In this document: one piece after another, positions 9,373 to 18,091 of the stretch
How the letters are laid out: each line of letters opens with the position of its first letter
How positions within the stretch are numbered: the stretch's first letter is position 1
Assembly: GCF_001436315.1 (NCBI RefSeq)
Contig: NZ_AYZA01000011.1
Span: 1-40,046, forward strand
Length of the DNA: 40,046 bases
Direction: 5' to 3'
Origin: Ligilactobacillus aviarius subsp. aviarius DSM 20655
GTDB taxonomy: Bacteria > Bacillota > Bacilli > Lactobacillales > Lactobacillaceae
The notes under the pieces: model-generated
Told to the model about the DNA's origin: nothing
Databases searched by the model: none
The model's input: only the letters and a program-made list of their open reading frames with translations
Position numbers and translations under genes: made by a program

Positions 9373-10961
9373 TTTGAATTTCCTCGTTTCGCAATTTTTT
9401 CTAAAACTAATAGTAACTTTTTACCGCCGGGAATCATCAGCCATTCACGCGTTGTAAACATCTTTTGCCCAATCACCATTGAAAGAAAGACAGCCGCGCC
9501 AACAAGCATTCCGATCACCGTGATGACGATCGATCCTTTGCGTGAAAGGAAAATAACCATCCGCAAACCATGCACAACGATTCCAACGCTCAGCCCCATC
9601 ATTAAAACTGCCAAGCAAAGTTTATGCACAAAGCCCTCACCGTCAAAGAATAAATTCTTAACCCCCGAAGGCAAAGCCCACAAAATAATTCCAAGGGCAA
9701 CCAGTAAACTGATCACCGTTGCCCAGCTTGCCCCGATGATTCCAAAATGGCGGATCATCAGCGAATTAATGGCGGCTTTGACGACAACCGCAAGGATCAA
9801 ACCGACTGCCGTAATCTTGAACTGGTCAAGACTTTGAAGAATCGAATTATAAGTACTGATCAGCGTGATCACGAAGACACTTAACACGTAAACGGCAATC
9901 GTTTGCGAAAGTGTAGGGGTACTGAAAAGCAACGTATTGATTTCCGGCATCAGCACGATCATCCCCACCGTTGCTGCAGCCGCAATCGTTGCACTGATTC
10001 GCATCAATAGCTTTGCAATTTGGCGGAACCGGGCTAACTGATTTTTTTGCAATGCATCCGTCAGGGTCGGCAGCAATGTCGATGAAAAACTGACTGCCAC
10101 GACCATTCCTAATTGAACTAACGGTTGGGCCCGGTCATAGGTTCCTTTAATGCTTTTGGCAACTGCCGGCAGCATTCCGGCTGAAACCAAACTATTTTTA
10201 ACGGTAAACGAATCAACCAGCTGCAACAGCACCATCATTGATGCAAACAAGCAAATGATCAACCCGTCTGAAAAAATCCGCTTGGTCAAATTAAAATAGC
10301 TTTGGTGGGCCGACCGCTTTGTTTGCCAAAACTTCTTAGTATAAAACGGAATAAAACTGATACTGGCCCCAATTGCCCCAAACGTTGACGCAAACATGGC
10401 CCACGTCCCCATCCGGTAAACTGTCCAATGACGGTGAACTGCAAGCAACGCCACGAAAATAATGACGGTTACCCGAATAAACTGTTCGGTGACCTGTGAG
10501 ATCGCCGTCGGGGTCATGTTAAACGTTCCTTGATAATATCCCCGGCCGACTGCCAGGATCGGCATAAAGAGGAACATCCATGAAACACTGCCAAGCAGCG
10601 GGGTAAGGTGCCGATCACCCATCATCAATGCAATTTGGTGTCCAAAAAGCTGCAAAAAGCCAAAACAAGCGAGTCCAAAAAAGGCTAAAATCACAAAAAT
10701 CTGATGTGAAACGGCTAGCTTAGCCGCTTCTTCATCTTGTTCAGCGATTATCTTTGAAATAAAAACCGGGAATCCCGTCAATGCAAACGTCATTCCGATT
10801 CCATAAATGGGATATACTTGCTGGTAAACATAGAAGCCGGTATTCCCGACTAAATTTTCAAATGGAATCCGGTAACACGCACTTAAGATTTTCGCAATCA
10901 GGGCCGCCAATGATAAAATCAACGCCCCGTTCATGACATTTTTCATTCGATTATCCTTCAT
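9369..10961 (-). CDS. Polysaccharide-biosynthesis / lipid II flippase-type membrane protein
   Basis: Multi-pass exporter of the MATE/MOP superfamily, related to Bacillus YabM, SpoVB and MurJ. It probably moves an undecaprenyl-linked wall precursor. About 530 residues and 12-14 hydrophobic helices, beginning with ALILSLAALIAKILSACYR. The family signature region GFYVYQQVYPIYGIGMTFA is present near the N-terminus. I start at the ATG at 10961, which has AGGAG 7 bp upstream inside the mfd end; the reading frame overlaps mfd by 11 bp. A GTG at 11000 lacks an SD. Its exact substrate cannot be read from sequence. Confidence 0.85.
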   Translation of the reverse strand: MKDNRMKNVMNGALILSLAALIAKILSACYRIPFENLVGNTGFYVYQQVYPIYGIGMTFALTGFPVFISKIIAEQDEEAAKLAVSHQIFVILAFFGLACFGFLQLFGHQIALMMGDRHLTPLLGSVSWMFLFMPILAVGRGYYQGTFNMTPTAISQVTEQFIRVTVIIFVALLAVHRHWTVYRMGTWAMFASTFGAIGASISFIPFYTKKFWQTKRSAHQSYFNLTKRIFSDGLIICLFASMMVLLQLVDSFTVKNSLVSAGMLPAVAKSIKGTYDRAQPLVQLGMVVAVSFSSTLLPTLTDALQKNQLARFRQIAKLLMRISATIAAAATVGMIVLMPEINTLLFSTPTLSQTIAVYVLSVFVITLISTYNSILQSLDQFKITAVGLILAVVVKAAINSLMIRHFGIIGASWATVISLLVALGIILWALPSGVKNLFFDGEGFVHKLCLAVLMMGLSVGIVVHGLRMVIFLSRKGSIVITVIGMLVGAAVFLSMVIGQKMFTTREWLMIPGGKKLLLVLEKIAKRGNSK

Positions 10962-13900
10962 GAACCTTCTCCTGTGATGACAGCATTTTTGCAATTTCAC
11001 TCAGCAAATTCTGCATTTCTAAAATAATTTGGGCAAGAGTCTGATCAGCCTTTTTCTTAATTGTAATCTTCATTTGCAAATTATCAACGTTCATTGACGT
11101 TGACAACTTGGTTTGCGAAACCGCTGCTAAGAATTGACTGCCAGATAACCGCGTCGTTGCCTTCTTTGAAAAGACGATCGTAATCTCATCTTTCTTTTGG
11201 AAAATTTGATCAACTAATGCCCGATCAGCATCCATTTTTAATAATCCGATCTCCAGCAAGTTCGATACTTCATCCGGATAATCACCGAACCGGTCGATCA
11301 GGTCATCCTGAACTTCTTGATACTGATTAAAATTCTTAAATTGACGAATCCGCTTATAAATTTCGATTTTTTGTTGTTCATCGTCAATGTAAGATTGCGG
11401 AATGTACGCTTCAACGTCCAAATTGATCGTCGCATCCGTTTTTTCTTCTGGTTTAACGCCGCGTTTCCGGGCAACAGCCTCATTCAACATTTGAGTATAC
11501 AGATCATACCCGACCGAATCAATGAAACCATGCTGCTGCTTTCCTAAAAGATTGCCGGCTCCGCGAATCGCAAGGTCCCGCATCGCGATCTTAAATCCGG
11601 ATCCAAGTTCCGTAAAGTCTTTGATTGCTTCCAATCGTTTTTCACTGACTTCAGTAAGCACTTTATCCGGTTTATACATAAAGTAAGCATATGCAACTCG
11701 GCTTGAACGGCCGACCCGTCCGCGGAGCTGATAAAGCTGAGCCAGTCCCATCCGGTCAGCATCCTCAACAAAAAGGGTGTTGGCGTTTGGAATGTCGACC
11801 CCCGTTTCAATGATCGTTGTGGTCACCAGGACATCATAATCGCCATGAATAAAGTCCATTAAGATCTTTTCCATTTGGTTTTCCGTCATTTGACCGTGAA
11901 TATAAGTAATCCGTGCTTCCGGAACAAGGGCCTGCAACGCCGCCGCCTTTTTTTCAATGTCTTTGACCCGGTTATGCAGGTAAAAGACTTGGCCACCACG
12001 TTCCATTTCCCGCCGGATTCCGTTTGCAATCACCTGATTATCCTGTTCCATAACGTACGTTTGAATCGGATAACGGTTGACCGGGGCAGTTTCAATCACT
12101 GATAGATCACGGACCCCAAGCATCGACATGTTAAGCGTTCGCGGAATTGGCGTTGCCGTCAACGTTAAAACATCAACCGTTGATTTCAACTGTTTCAACC
12201 GTTCCTTATGCTTAACACCGAACCGCTGCTCTTCATCAATGATTAACAATCCGAGATCTTTGAACTGCACATCCTTTGATAAAAGCCGGTGCGTTCCAAC
12301 CACAATGTCGCACTTTCCGTCCTTCAAGTTTTCAAGGACCTGTTTGGTTTCAGCCGGGGTGTTGAACCGGGATAAAATCCCAATTTCAATCGGAAAGTTT
12401 TCAAACCGCTCGATCATCGTTTCATAGTGTTGCTGGGCCAAAACGGTTGTCGGAACCAGAAAGGCAACCTGCTTTCCCGCTTCAACGGCCTTAAATGCAG
12501 CCCGCAAAGCGACTTCCGTTTTCCCGTAACCAACGTCGCCAATCAACAACCGATCCATTGGGTGCTTGTTTTCCATATCCTGCTTGATTTCTGAAGTACT
12601 CCGAAGCTGATCCGGGGTTTCAGTATACGGAAATGCATCTTCAAATTCCCGCTGATATGCATCATCTTTAGGAAAGGCAAATCCCGTCTTCATTTCGCGC
12701 TCAGCATACAAATCAACCAGTTCATCCGCAATGTCTTCGATCTTACTTGCGACCCGCTTTTTGGTTTTATGCCATTCGCTTCCGCCCAGTTTATTCAAAT
12801 GCGGTGTCTTTGCGTCCGATGACACATACTTCTGAACCCGGTCTAATTGATTGACCGGAACGTAAAGCTTAGCCCCTTTCTGGTATTCAAGAGTCAGGTA
12901 GTCTTGGTGTTTGCCATCGACTTCCATCGTTTTAACGCCAAGATACCGGCCAACCCCGTGATCAACGTGAACGACAAAGTCCCCTTCTTTAAGGTCGGTG
13001 TAACTTTTCAGCCGTTCAGCGTTCTCCATTGTCAGCCGTTTGGCCCGCTTCTTTGTTGCCTTCGCAAACAGTTCCGTTTCCGTTAAAACAACCAGTTTCG
13101 CGCTGGGAACTTCAAATCCGCTTTGCAAACTGCCGCGTACAATTTGAAGAATTCCGCGTTGTAAATTTTCTGGCTGGGTCATAATATTTGGAATTTCAAA
13201 ATCATCAAGGGTCTGGGAAATCTTCGTCAGGCGTTCTTCATCCTGAATCATCAAAACAACAGTCTGGTTTTGCTTGTTCCATCGCCGCGCTTCCGTTTGT
13301 AATAACGGCATTTGGCTGAAGAATTGCTGAACCGTGCGCACTTTAAGATCCGTTAATGATGCAAACTTTAAGCGCCCAATTCCTTTTTTAAACAATGACA
13401 TGAACAGCGTTGATTTTTTGGTTTCCCGAACAAGTTTGCGAACTTCAAACCCGAGCTGTAATTGATCAAGCACCGGCTTCAGTTCTTCCTTTTCATCCAG
13501 CCAAACCTGTTCGTTTTGCTCGATCTCATCTGCATGTTCCAAAATTTTGGCATAATCATCAAGCACTAAAACCCCGTCATCCAAATAATCAAGCAGGGAC
13601 GTTGCTTGAGGATAGAGAATTTGGGTGAAAATACGGTGTTCTTTTAATAACTCCTGGTCTTTCCACATCGTGATGACCGCATCAAGTTGGCGCCGCAATT
13701 CATCTGCCTGCTCTTCCTTTAAGGCTGGTTTGACCTGAGCTTCAAGTTCTTGCAGCCGCCGAATCCCATCAGTGAAAATCTGGGAATTTTGAATCATATC
13801 GGTTGCCGGCATCACGCTGATTTCATCAACGTTTTCCAAGCTGCGCTGATTCCCAATCTCAAAGAACCGGATCGAATCGATTTCAGTATCAAAAAGATCG

Positions 13901-14475
13901 ATTCGAACAGGAAGTTCATGGTTCAGTGAATAAATATCAATAATCGACCCACGAATCGCAAAATCACCGGGACGATCGACTAACTTTTGTCGTTGATATC
14001 CCATTTGAACCAGCTGGTGGCTGACCTGTTCAAGCTCGAGTTCTGCTCCGACCTTAAAAGTCAGTTGGTTGTGGTTCCACATTTCAACCGGTGCTAACCG
14101 GCGTCTTAGTCCTGAAGCAGAAGTCACAACAACTTTAGCCTTATGCTGGCTGAGCGCTGTCAACGCCCGCACACGCTGACTTTGAAAATCAGGTGAGCTG
14201 GTTGCAATTTCGGTCGCCACTAATTCTTCGACCGGGAAAAGCCGAACCTGTTCCTCGTCCAAAACATTCGTTAAATCCGCCGTTAACTTTTGGGCATGGC
14301 TGAGCGTGTCCGTTACAACTAAGAACGGCTTTTTTAATTGCTGAAACAGACTTTTCAAAATCAACGTCTTCGCTGATCCCAGGACCCCCGTTAACAAATG
14401 GCGTCCCGGCTGCGTTAACTGTTGCCGAACAGTTTGCAGTTCATCAGTTTGACCAATCAATTCACTTAAATCCAT
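10951..14475 (-). CDS. mfd: Transcription-repair coupling factor
   Basis: SF2 translocase that removes RNA polymerase stalled at lesions and recruits UvrA. 1174 residues, full length. The N-terminal UvrB-like module (about 1-330) is followed by the RNAP-interaction domain near VVHVDHGVGRYLGVKTMEV (about residues 500-570). The helicase motor has LLIGDVGYGKTEVAL (Walker A) and LLIIDEEQRFG (DEEQ box). Motif VI is visible in QLYQLRGRVGRSSR. The C-terminal TRCF domain begins near YIPQSYI. The stop overlaps the flippase start. It lies 17 bp after pth, the usual pth-mfd pair of Firmicutes. Confidence 0.97.
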   Translation of the reverse strand: MDLSELIGQTDELQTVRQQLTQPGRHLLTGVLGSAKTLILKSLFQQLKKPFLVVTDTLSHAQKLTADLTNVLDEEQVRLFPVEELVATEIATSSPDFQSQRVRALTALSQHKAKVVVTSASGLRRRLAPVEMWNHNQLTFKVGAELELEQVSHQLVQMGYQRQKLVDRPGDFAIRGSIIDIYSLNHELPVRIDLFDTEIDSIRFFEIGNQRSLENVDEISVMPATDMIQNSQIFTDGIRRLQELEAQVKPALKEEQADELRRQLDAVITMWKDQELLKEHRIFTQILYPQATSLLDYLDDGVLVLDDYAKILEHADEIEQNEQVWLDEKEELKPVLDQLQLGFEVRKLVRETKKSTLFMSLFKKGIGRLKFASLTDLKVRTVQQFFSQMPLLQTEARRWNKQNQTVVLMIQDEERLTKISQTLDDFEIPNIMTQPENLQRGILQIVRGSLQSGFEVPSAKLVVLTETELFAKATKKRAKRLTMENAERLKSYTDLKEGDFVVHVDHGVGRYLGVKTMEVDGKHQDYLTLEYQKGAKLYVPVNQLDRVQKYVSSDAKTPHLNKLGGSEWHKTKKRVASKIEDIADELVDLYAEREMKTGFAFPKDDAYQREFEDAFPYTETPDQLRSTSEIKQDMENKHPMDRLLIGDVGYGKTEVALRAAFKAVEAGKQVAFLVPTTVLAQQHYETMIERFENFPIEIGILSRFNTPAETKQVLENLKDGKCDIVVGTHRLLSKDVQFKDLGLLIIDEEQRFGVKHKERLKQLKSTVDVLTLTATPIPRTLNMSMLGVRDLSVIETAPVNRYPIQTYVMEQDNQVIANGIRREMERGGQVFYLHNRVKDIEKKAAALQALVPEARITYIHGQMTENQMEKILMDFIHGDYDVLVTTTIIETGVDIPNANTLFVEDADRMGLAQLYQLRGRVGRSSRVAYAYFMYKPDKVLTEVSEKRLEAIKDFTELGSGFKIAMRDLAIRGAGNLLGKQQHGFIDSVGYDLYTQMLNEAVARKRGVKPEEKTDATINLDVEAYIPQSYIDDEQQKIEIYKRIRQFKNFNQYQEVQDDLIDRFGDYPDEVSNLLEIGLLKMDADRALVDQIFQKKDEITIVFSKKATTRLSGSQFLAAVSQTKLSTSMNVDNLQMKITIKKKADQTLAQIILEMQNLLSEIAKMLSSQEKVHEG

Positions 14476-14492
14476 GCCTTCATCTCTTTCTT

Positions 14493-15050
14493 CTAGTTAA
14501 ACTTATTCATCGTCTTCATAAAGTCGCCGGTTTGAACCCAATATTCAATTGCGGCAACCGCTTTATCCCGACCTTCTTCAAAGAATGGACGTTCCGTTGG
14601 GGTAAATCTTCCTAATACCCAATCAACGATCGTCATGATCTTCGGCCGTCCGATTCCAACCTTGACCCGTTTGAAATCTTGCGTTCCAACATGCTGGATA
14701 ATGCTTTTAATTCCGTTGTGGCCGCCTGCTGATCCTTTTTGCCGCAAGCGGACCCGGCCGACTTCCATATCAAGGTCATCTTGAACGATCACCAGGTCAT
14801 CGACATCACTTTTATAAAAATCCATCAACGGTCGCACTGCTCTTCCGGAATCATTCATAAAAGTCAGCGGTTTAACCAATAAAACCTTTTCGCCATCGAT
14901 CATTCCCTGACCGATCATTGCTTCATCTTTTTCTTTATTAATTTCAATTTGGTTCCGCGTGGCAAGTTCATCAACCACCATAAAACCAGTATTGTGTCGG
15001 GTTCCATCATACCGTGAACCGACATTTCCAAGGCCAACGATCATTTTCAT
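14493..15050 (-). CDS. pth: Peptidyl-tRNA hydrolase
   Basis: Recycles peptidyl-tRNA dropped from ribosomes. 185 residues. Key residues are visible: Asn in GLGNVG (often GLGNPG), the catalytic His in TRHNTGF, and Asp in VQDDLDMEVGRVR. The lid GSAGGHNGIKSI is also present. The SD AAGGAGG precedes the ATG at 15050; a second ATG two codons on is a less likely start. It is the first gene of the pth-mfd-flippase-rqcP-divIC-yabR run, with a leader holding a terminator-like hairpin. Confidence 0.96.
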   Translation of the reverse strand: MKMIVGLGNVGSRYDGTRHNTGFMVVDELATRNQIEINKEKDEAMIGQGMIDGEKVLLVKPLTFMNDSGRAVRPLMDFYKSDVDDLVIVQDDLDMEVGRVRLRQKGSAGGHNGIKSIIQHVGTQDFKRVKVGIGRPKIMTIVDWVLGRFTPTERPFFEEGRDKAVAAIEYWVQTGDFMKTMNKFN

Positions 15051-15084
15051 TTGAAAAACCTCCTTCTAGTCATCTTTTAAAATA

Positions 15085-15113
15085 CGCAAAAACGGCCTGC
15101 AATTCAGCAAGCC
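15085..15113 (-). terminator. terminator-like hairpin (candidate attenuator) in the pth leader
   Basis: Minus-strand GGCTTGC-tgaatt-GCAGGCC (15094-15113) is followed by GTTTTTG. It lies downstream of the pth promoter and 36-65 bp before the pth start, with no upstream minus-strand gene to serve. Confidence 0.5.
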
Positions 15114-15137
15114 ACCCATTAATCTGATTTCGCATTT

Positions 15138-15146
15138 AGTATATCA
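15138..15146 (-). promoter_or_regulatory. pth operon promoter, extended -10
   Basis: The minus strand reads TGATATACT, 88 bp before the pth ATG. The -35 region is weak. Confidence 0.45.
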
Positions 15147-15218
15147 TATTTTAGTTTCAAACGATTTTGCAATGTTTTTTTGAATTAAATATTTCTTAGA
15201 GGTTCCTTAGTATGTTAT

Positions 15219-15224
15219 TATAAT
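15219..15224 (+). promoter_or_regulatory. promoter of the CBS/ACT gene
   Basis: A perfect TATAAT lies 39 bp before the chosen ATG; the TTAGAG at 15196-15201 is a poor -35 box. It diverges from the pth promoter. Confidence 0.4.
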
Positions 15225-15262
15225 GTTTGAAACTTTTTGATGACGATCTAAGGAGCTTTATC

Positions 15263-15907
15263 ATGATTTTAAAAGAAATTGTTAAACCGAAAAGTGAATT
15301 AACAACCATTCCCGAAACAGCAACCCTTGAAGAGGCGCTCGATATTTTGGAAGCATCCGGTTTTCGTTGTGTTCCGGTTCTTGACGAATCAGGTAAATTG
15401 TTCCGTGGAAACATCTACAAAATGCACATTTACCGGCATAAGTCACGCGGCGGCGATATGCAATTACCGGTAACTCAATTACTTAAAAATGCCACCAAGT
15501 TTATTTCGATCAACTCGGCATTTTTCAATATTTTCTTTACAATTAAAGACTTACCGTACATTACCGTTTTAGATGAAGAAAATCAATTTTATGGAATTTT
15601 AACTCACAGCAGCTTGTTGAACATGCTATCGCAATCATGGAACGTTGATACCGGAAGTTATGTCTTGACCATTCTTTCCAACGGCGATCGCGGTGACCTT
15701 GCAAAAATGTCGAAGATCATTACCCGCTATACGGTGATTGCCAGCTGTATTTCACTTGATCTGCACGAAAAAAACAACATTCAGCGAATCTTATTTACCC
15801 TTCCGTCTGAAGTTTCAGAACACAAACTCAAACGGATCGTTGCTAGTTTGAAACGAAATAAATTTACCGTTACTGAAATTGAAAATTTACATGCTTCGTC
15901 AATGTAG
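15263..15907 (+). CDS. cbpA: CBS-CBS-ACT domain protein, CbpA-like c-di-AMP receptor
   Basis: Predicted cytosolic nucleotide sensor. 214 residues. Two CBS motifs cover about 1-130 (TTIPETATLEEALDILEASG, then a second around ITVLDEENQFYGILTHSSLL). An ACT-like domain at about 137-210 begins with GSYVLTILSNGDRGDL. This order matches the CbpA receptor described in Listeria, so c-di-AMP binding is likely but not shown here. The ATG at 15263 has AAGGAG 8 bp upstream; a TTG at 15227 would swallow that SD. It is one of only three plus-strand genes and ends at a bidirectional terminator shared with mazF. Confidence 0.75.
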   Translation: MILKEIVKPKSELTTIPETATLEEALDILEASGFRCVPVLDESGKLFRGNIYKMHIYRHKSRGGDMQLPVTQLLKNATKFISINSAFFNIFFTIKDLPYITVLDEENQFYGILTHSSLLNMLSQSWNVDTGSYVLTILSNGDRGDLAKMSKIITRYTVIASCISLDLHEKNNIQRILFTLPSEVSEHKLKRIVASLKRNKFTVTEIENLHASSM

Positions 15908-15944
15908 AAAAAAAGGTTGTGACCGCAGTCACAACCTTTTTTTT
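15908..15944. terminator. bidirectional terminator between cbpA and mazF
   Basis: AAAAAAAGGTTGTGAC-cgca-GTCACAACCTTTTTTTT has a perfect 9-bp GC-bearing core stem, extended by A/T on both sides. It works for both converging genes and overlaps the mazF stop. Confidence 0.92.
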
Positions 15945-16302
15945 AATCAATTTCTCCTAAACCTACGCTCACTTCAAGCGCATGGTTAACCTGATTCATT
16001 ATCGAATCATCCAAATGGGTAATTTTTCGTTGTAAGCGCCGTTTATCAATCGTCCGAATCTGTTCAAGCAGAATTACGGAATCCTTTCCTAATCCGTCCT
16101 TCGACTTCGCAACCGCTACGTGCGTTTGCATTTTTGGTTTCGAAATTTTCGACGTAATTGCTGCGATAATCACGGTCGGGCTAAAACGATTGCCAATATT
16201 ATTTTGAATGACCAACACTGGACGCAATCCACCCTGCTCTGAACCAACGACCGGGGATAGGTCTGCATAGTAAATATCACCACGTTTAATTTTTGAATTC
16301 AT
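15943..16302 (-). CDS. mazF: MazF/PemK-family endoribonuclease toxin
   Basis: Sequence-specific mRNA interferase of the NdoA type. 119 residues. The family signature [19 protein letters not shown] is followed by [10 protein letters not shown]. The catalytic Arg is R27 and the catalytic Thr is probably T50 in AAITSK; both are present. It starts inside the 3' end of the upstream small gene (17-bp overlap), typical of coupled antitoxin-toxin translation. The alr-antitoxin-toxin order matches alr-ndoAI-ndoA of Bacillus. Confidence 0.93.
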   Translation of the reverse strand: MNSKIKRGDIYYADLSPVVGSEQGGLRPVLVIQNNIGNRFSPTVIIAAITSKISKPKMQTHVAVAKSKDGLGKDSVILLEQIRTIDKRRLQRKITHLDDSIMNQVNHALEVSVGLGEID

Positions 16303-16573
16303 TTGATCCCCGATCCTTTACTAACTCCCGAATCATTGACTGACATTCTTGCTCGCACCGTTGAAATTCGGTACAAATATCCTGATTGATTGCTTCCATC
16401 TCACTGTAACCCGCAATCAATTGTTCAAGTGAATTACGGTGTTTTAAGATGTAAAATGCCAATTGCGGTTGGTGCTTGATGTCGTCAACCGTAATCGAAT
16501 AGTAATCACAGTAAACTTTCAAATTTGAACATGCTAATACTTTTTGAACTGCTTCCGTTTCACTTAACCCCAT
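16286..16573 (-). CDS. Small helical protein in the antitoxin position upstream of mazF
   Basis: 95 residues, unknown family. Its position and 17-bp overlap with mazF suggest an antitoxin. However, it does not look like the ribbon-helix-helix EndoAI/MazE: there is no N-terminal basic beta strand such as the usual short arginine-bearing segment. It reads as mostly alpha-helical, with five cysteines and an acidic middle ([20 protein letters not shown]). The ATG at 16573 has GGAGG 8 bp upstream; a GTG at 16588 overlaps that SD. It could be a divergent antitoxin with a different fold, or an unrelated coupled protein. Confidence 0.65.
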   Translation of the reverse strand: MGLSETEAVQKVLACSNLKVYCDYYSITVDDIKHQPQLAFYILKHRNSLEQLIAGYSEMEAINQDICTEFQRCEQECQSMIRELVKDRGSNEFKN

Positions 16574-16593
16574 GGCTGATTCCTCCACCGCTG

Positions 16594-17721
16594 TTATTTT
16601 TCAACGTAAAAGCGCGGAACCCGTTGTCCAATCGAACAAAGAATTTCGTAATGAATCGTTCCGGCATAATCCGCAGCATCCTGGGCGGTCTTTTGCTTGC
16701 CGCCGTTTTCACCAATTAGCGTAACCTTCGTTCCCAATGGCACTTCATGCGGTAACCGGATCATAAATTGGTCCATGCAAATTCGGCCAACGATTTCGCA
16801 TTCCTGGCCGTCAACTAAAACCGTTGACCCCTGCATTCGCCGTAACCAGCCATCAGCATAGCCCATCGGAACGGTCCCGATCCATTCATCTTTAGTAGCC
16901 GTGTACGTTGTCCCGTAACTGATCGAATCTCCCGGATGAACCTGCTTAACTTCAACAATGTGACTGGTAAGTTCAAACGCTGGTTTTAACGCAACATCGT
17001 GCGGTAGTTGAACTTCCTTACCTGATGGATTCAACCCGTACATTCCGATTCCAAGCCGGACCATATTCCCGCCGCATTGCTTGTGCCAAATCGAAGCAGC
17101 TGAGTTCGCAACGTGAACGTAACGCGGACGTTGAGTAACAACTTCCATCAGTTCATGGAACTTATTCAATTGCTTCTTGAAGTAAGAATCATCCGCTGAA
17201 TCAGCCGTTGAAAAGTGGGTAAAGATCCCTTCAAATTCAAATTGGGCTTGATGGTGGTTCATAAATTCGATTGCTGCCTTAACGGTTTCCTGATCACGGA
17301 ATCCGATCCGGCCCATTCCCGTATCAAGGGCAAGGTGAACCTTTAACTTCAAATTTTGGGCTGCTAATAATGGCTGGGCCGTTTGTAAGAAGTGAAGGTC
17401 GCTGACTGCCGTTGATAAGTTGAATTTTGCCATGTACGGGGCTTCCGTTTCTGGTGAAGCACCTAAAATCAAAATCGGCTTTGTAATTCCATTTTCCCGT
17501 AACGCAACGGCTTCATCGATCACCGCCACGCAAAAGCCGTCAACTCCGGCTTCCTGTGCAGCAACTGCAACGGGAACTAAACCGTGACTGTATGCATCAG
17601 CTTTGACCACGGCAAACAATTCCTGGCCGGGTTCCATTCGTTGACGTTCAATTTCTAAATTATGCTTGATTGCCCCTAAATCAATGGTGGCACATGTTCC
17701 ACGATGTTTTCCAATAATCAT
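16594..17721 (-). CDS. alr: Alanine racemase
   Basis: PLP enzyme that makes D-alanine for peptidoglycan. 375 residues. The PLP lysine is K40 in AVVKADAYSHG, and the second catalytic base is Y269 in SISYGTTY. Active-site HVANSAASIW and MVRLGIGMYGL are intact. It begins 2 bp after the acpS stop and is followed at 20 bp by the antitoxin-like gene. It belongs to the murF-cshA-acpS-alr run. Confidence 0.97.
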   Translation of the reverse strand: MIIGKHRGTCATIDLGAIKHNLEIERQRMEPGQELFAVVKADAYSHGLVPVAVAAQEAGVDGFCVAVIDEAVALRENGITKPILILGASPETEAPYMAKFNLSTAVSDLHFLQTAQPLLAAQNLKLKVHLALDTGMGRIGFRDQETVKAAIEFMNHHQAQFEFEGIFTHFSTADSADDSYFKKQLNKFHELMEVVTQRPRYVHVANSAASIWHKQCGGNMVRLGIGMYGLNPSGKEVQLPHDVALKPAFELTSHIVEVKQVHPGDSISYGTTYTATKDEWIGTVPMGYADGWLRRMQGSTVLVDGQECEIVGRICMDQFMIRLPHEVPLGTKVTLIGENGGKQKTAQDAADYAGTIHYEILCSIGQRVPRFYVEK

Positions 17722-17723
17722 TT

Positions 17724-18089
17724 TTAGTCCTTCTTCTCCAAAATAACCTCTGTCATTACTAACTCATCCGTATGCGAAATTGAAACGAACGCCTTTAATT
17801 CATTCTGCTTAGGGTGACGGCGCAGCTCGGGTTTGCCGAGTTCATTATCGATAATTTCCAAATCCTTAAAATTGACCGCCTTCCCGATTCCAGTTCCCAG
17901 CGCCTTGCTGTATGATTCCTTTGCTGAAAATCGGCCTGCTAAAAACTCATCCTGGCGCTTTGAACCGAGTTTCTGATACACCGCCAATTCATTGGCCGTC
18001 AAAATCTTGCGGGCAAAAGCATCCCCCTTTTGGCGAATGCGATGAATTCGTTCAATTTCCGTTAAATCAATTCCTAATCCCCAAATCAT
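17724..18089 (-). CDS. acpS: Holo-[acyl-carrier-protein] synthase
   Basis: Transfers 4'-phosphopantetheine from CoA to acyl carrier protein. 121 residues, normal length. The magnesium-binding Asp lies in [12 protein letters not shown] and the Glu in [17 protein letters not shown]. Starts 2 bp after the helicase stop. acpS next to alr is conserved in Firmicutes. Confidence 0.95.
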   Translation of the reverse strand: MIWGLGIDLTEIERIHRIRQKGDAFARKILTANELAVYQKLGSKRQDEFLAGRFSAKESYSKALGTGIGKAVNFKDLEIIDNELGKPELRRHPKQNELKAFVSISHTDELVMTEVILEKKD

Positions 18090-18091
18090 TG

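Noticed and set aside
12077-12427. A 116-codon plus-strand frame inside mfd
   Set aside because: It is an antisense shadow of the Mfd helicase core; no SD and no family features.
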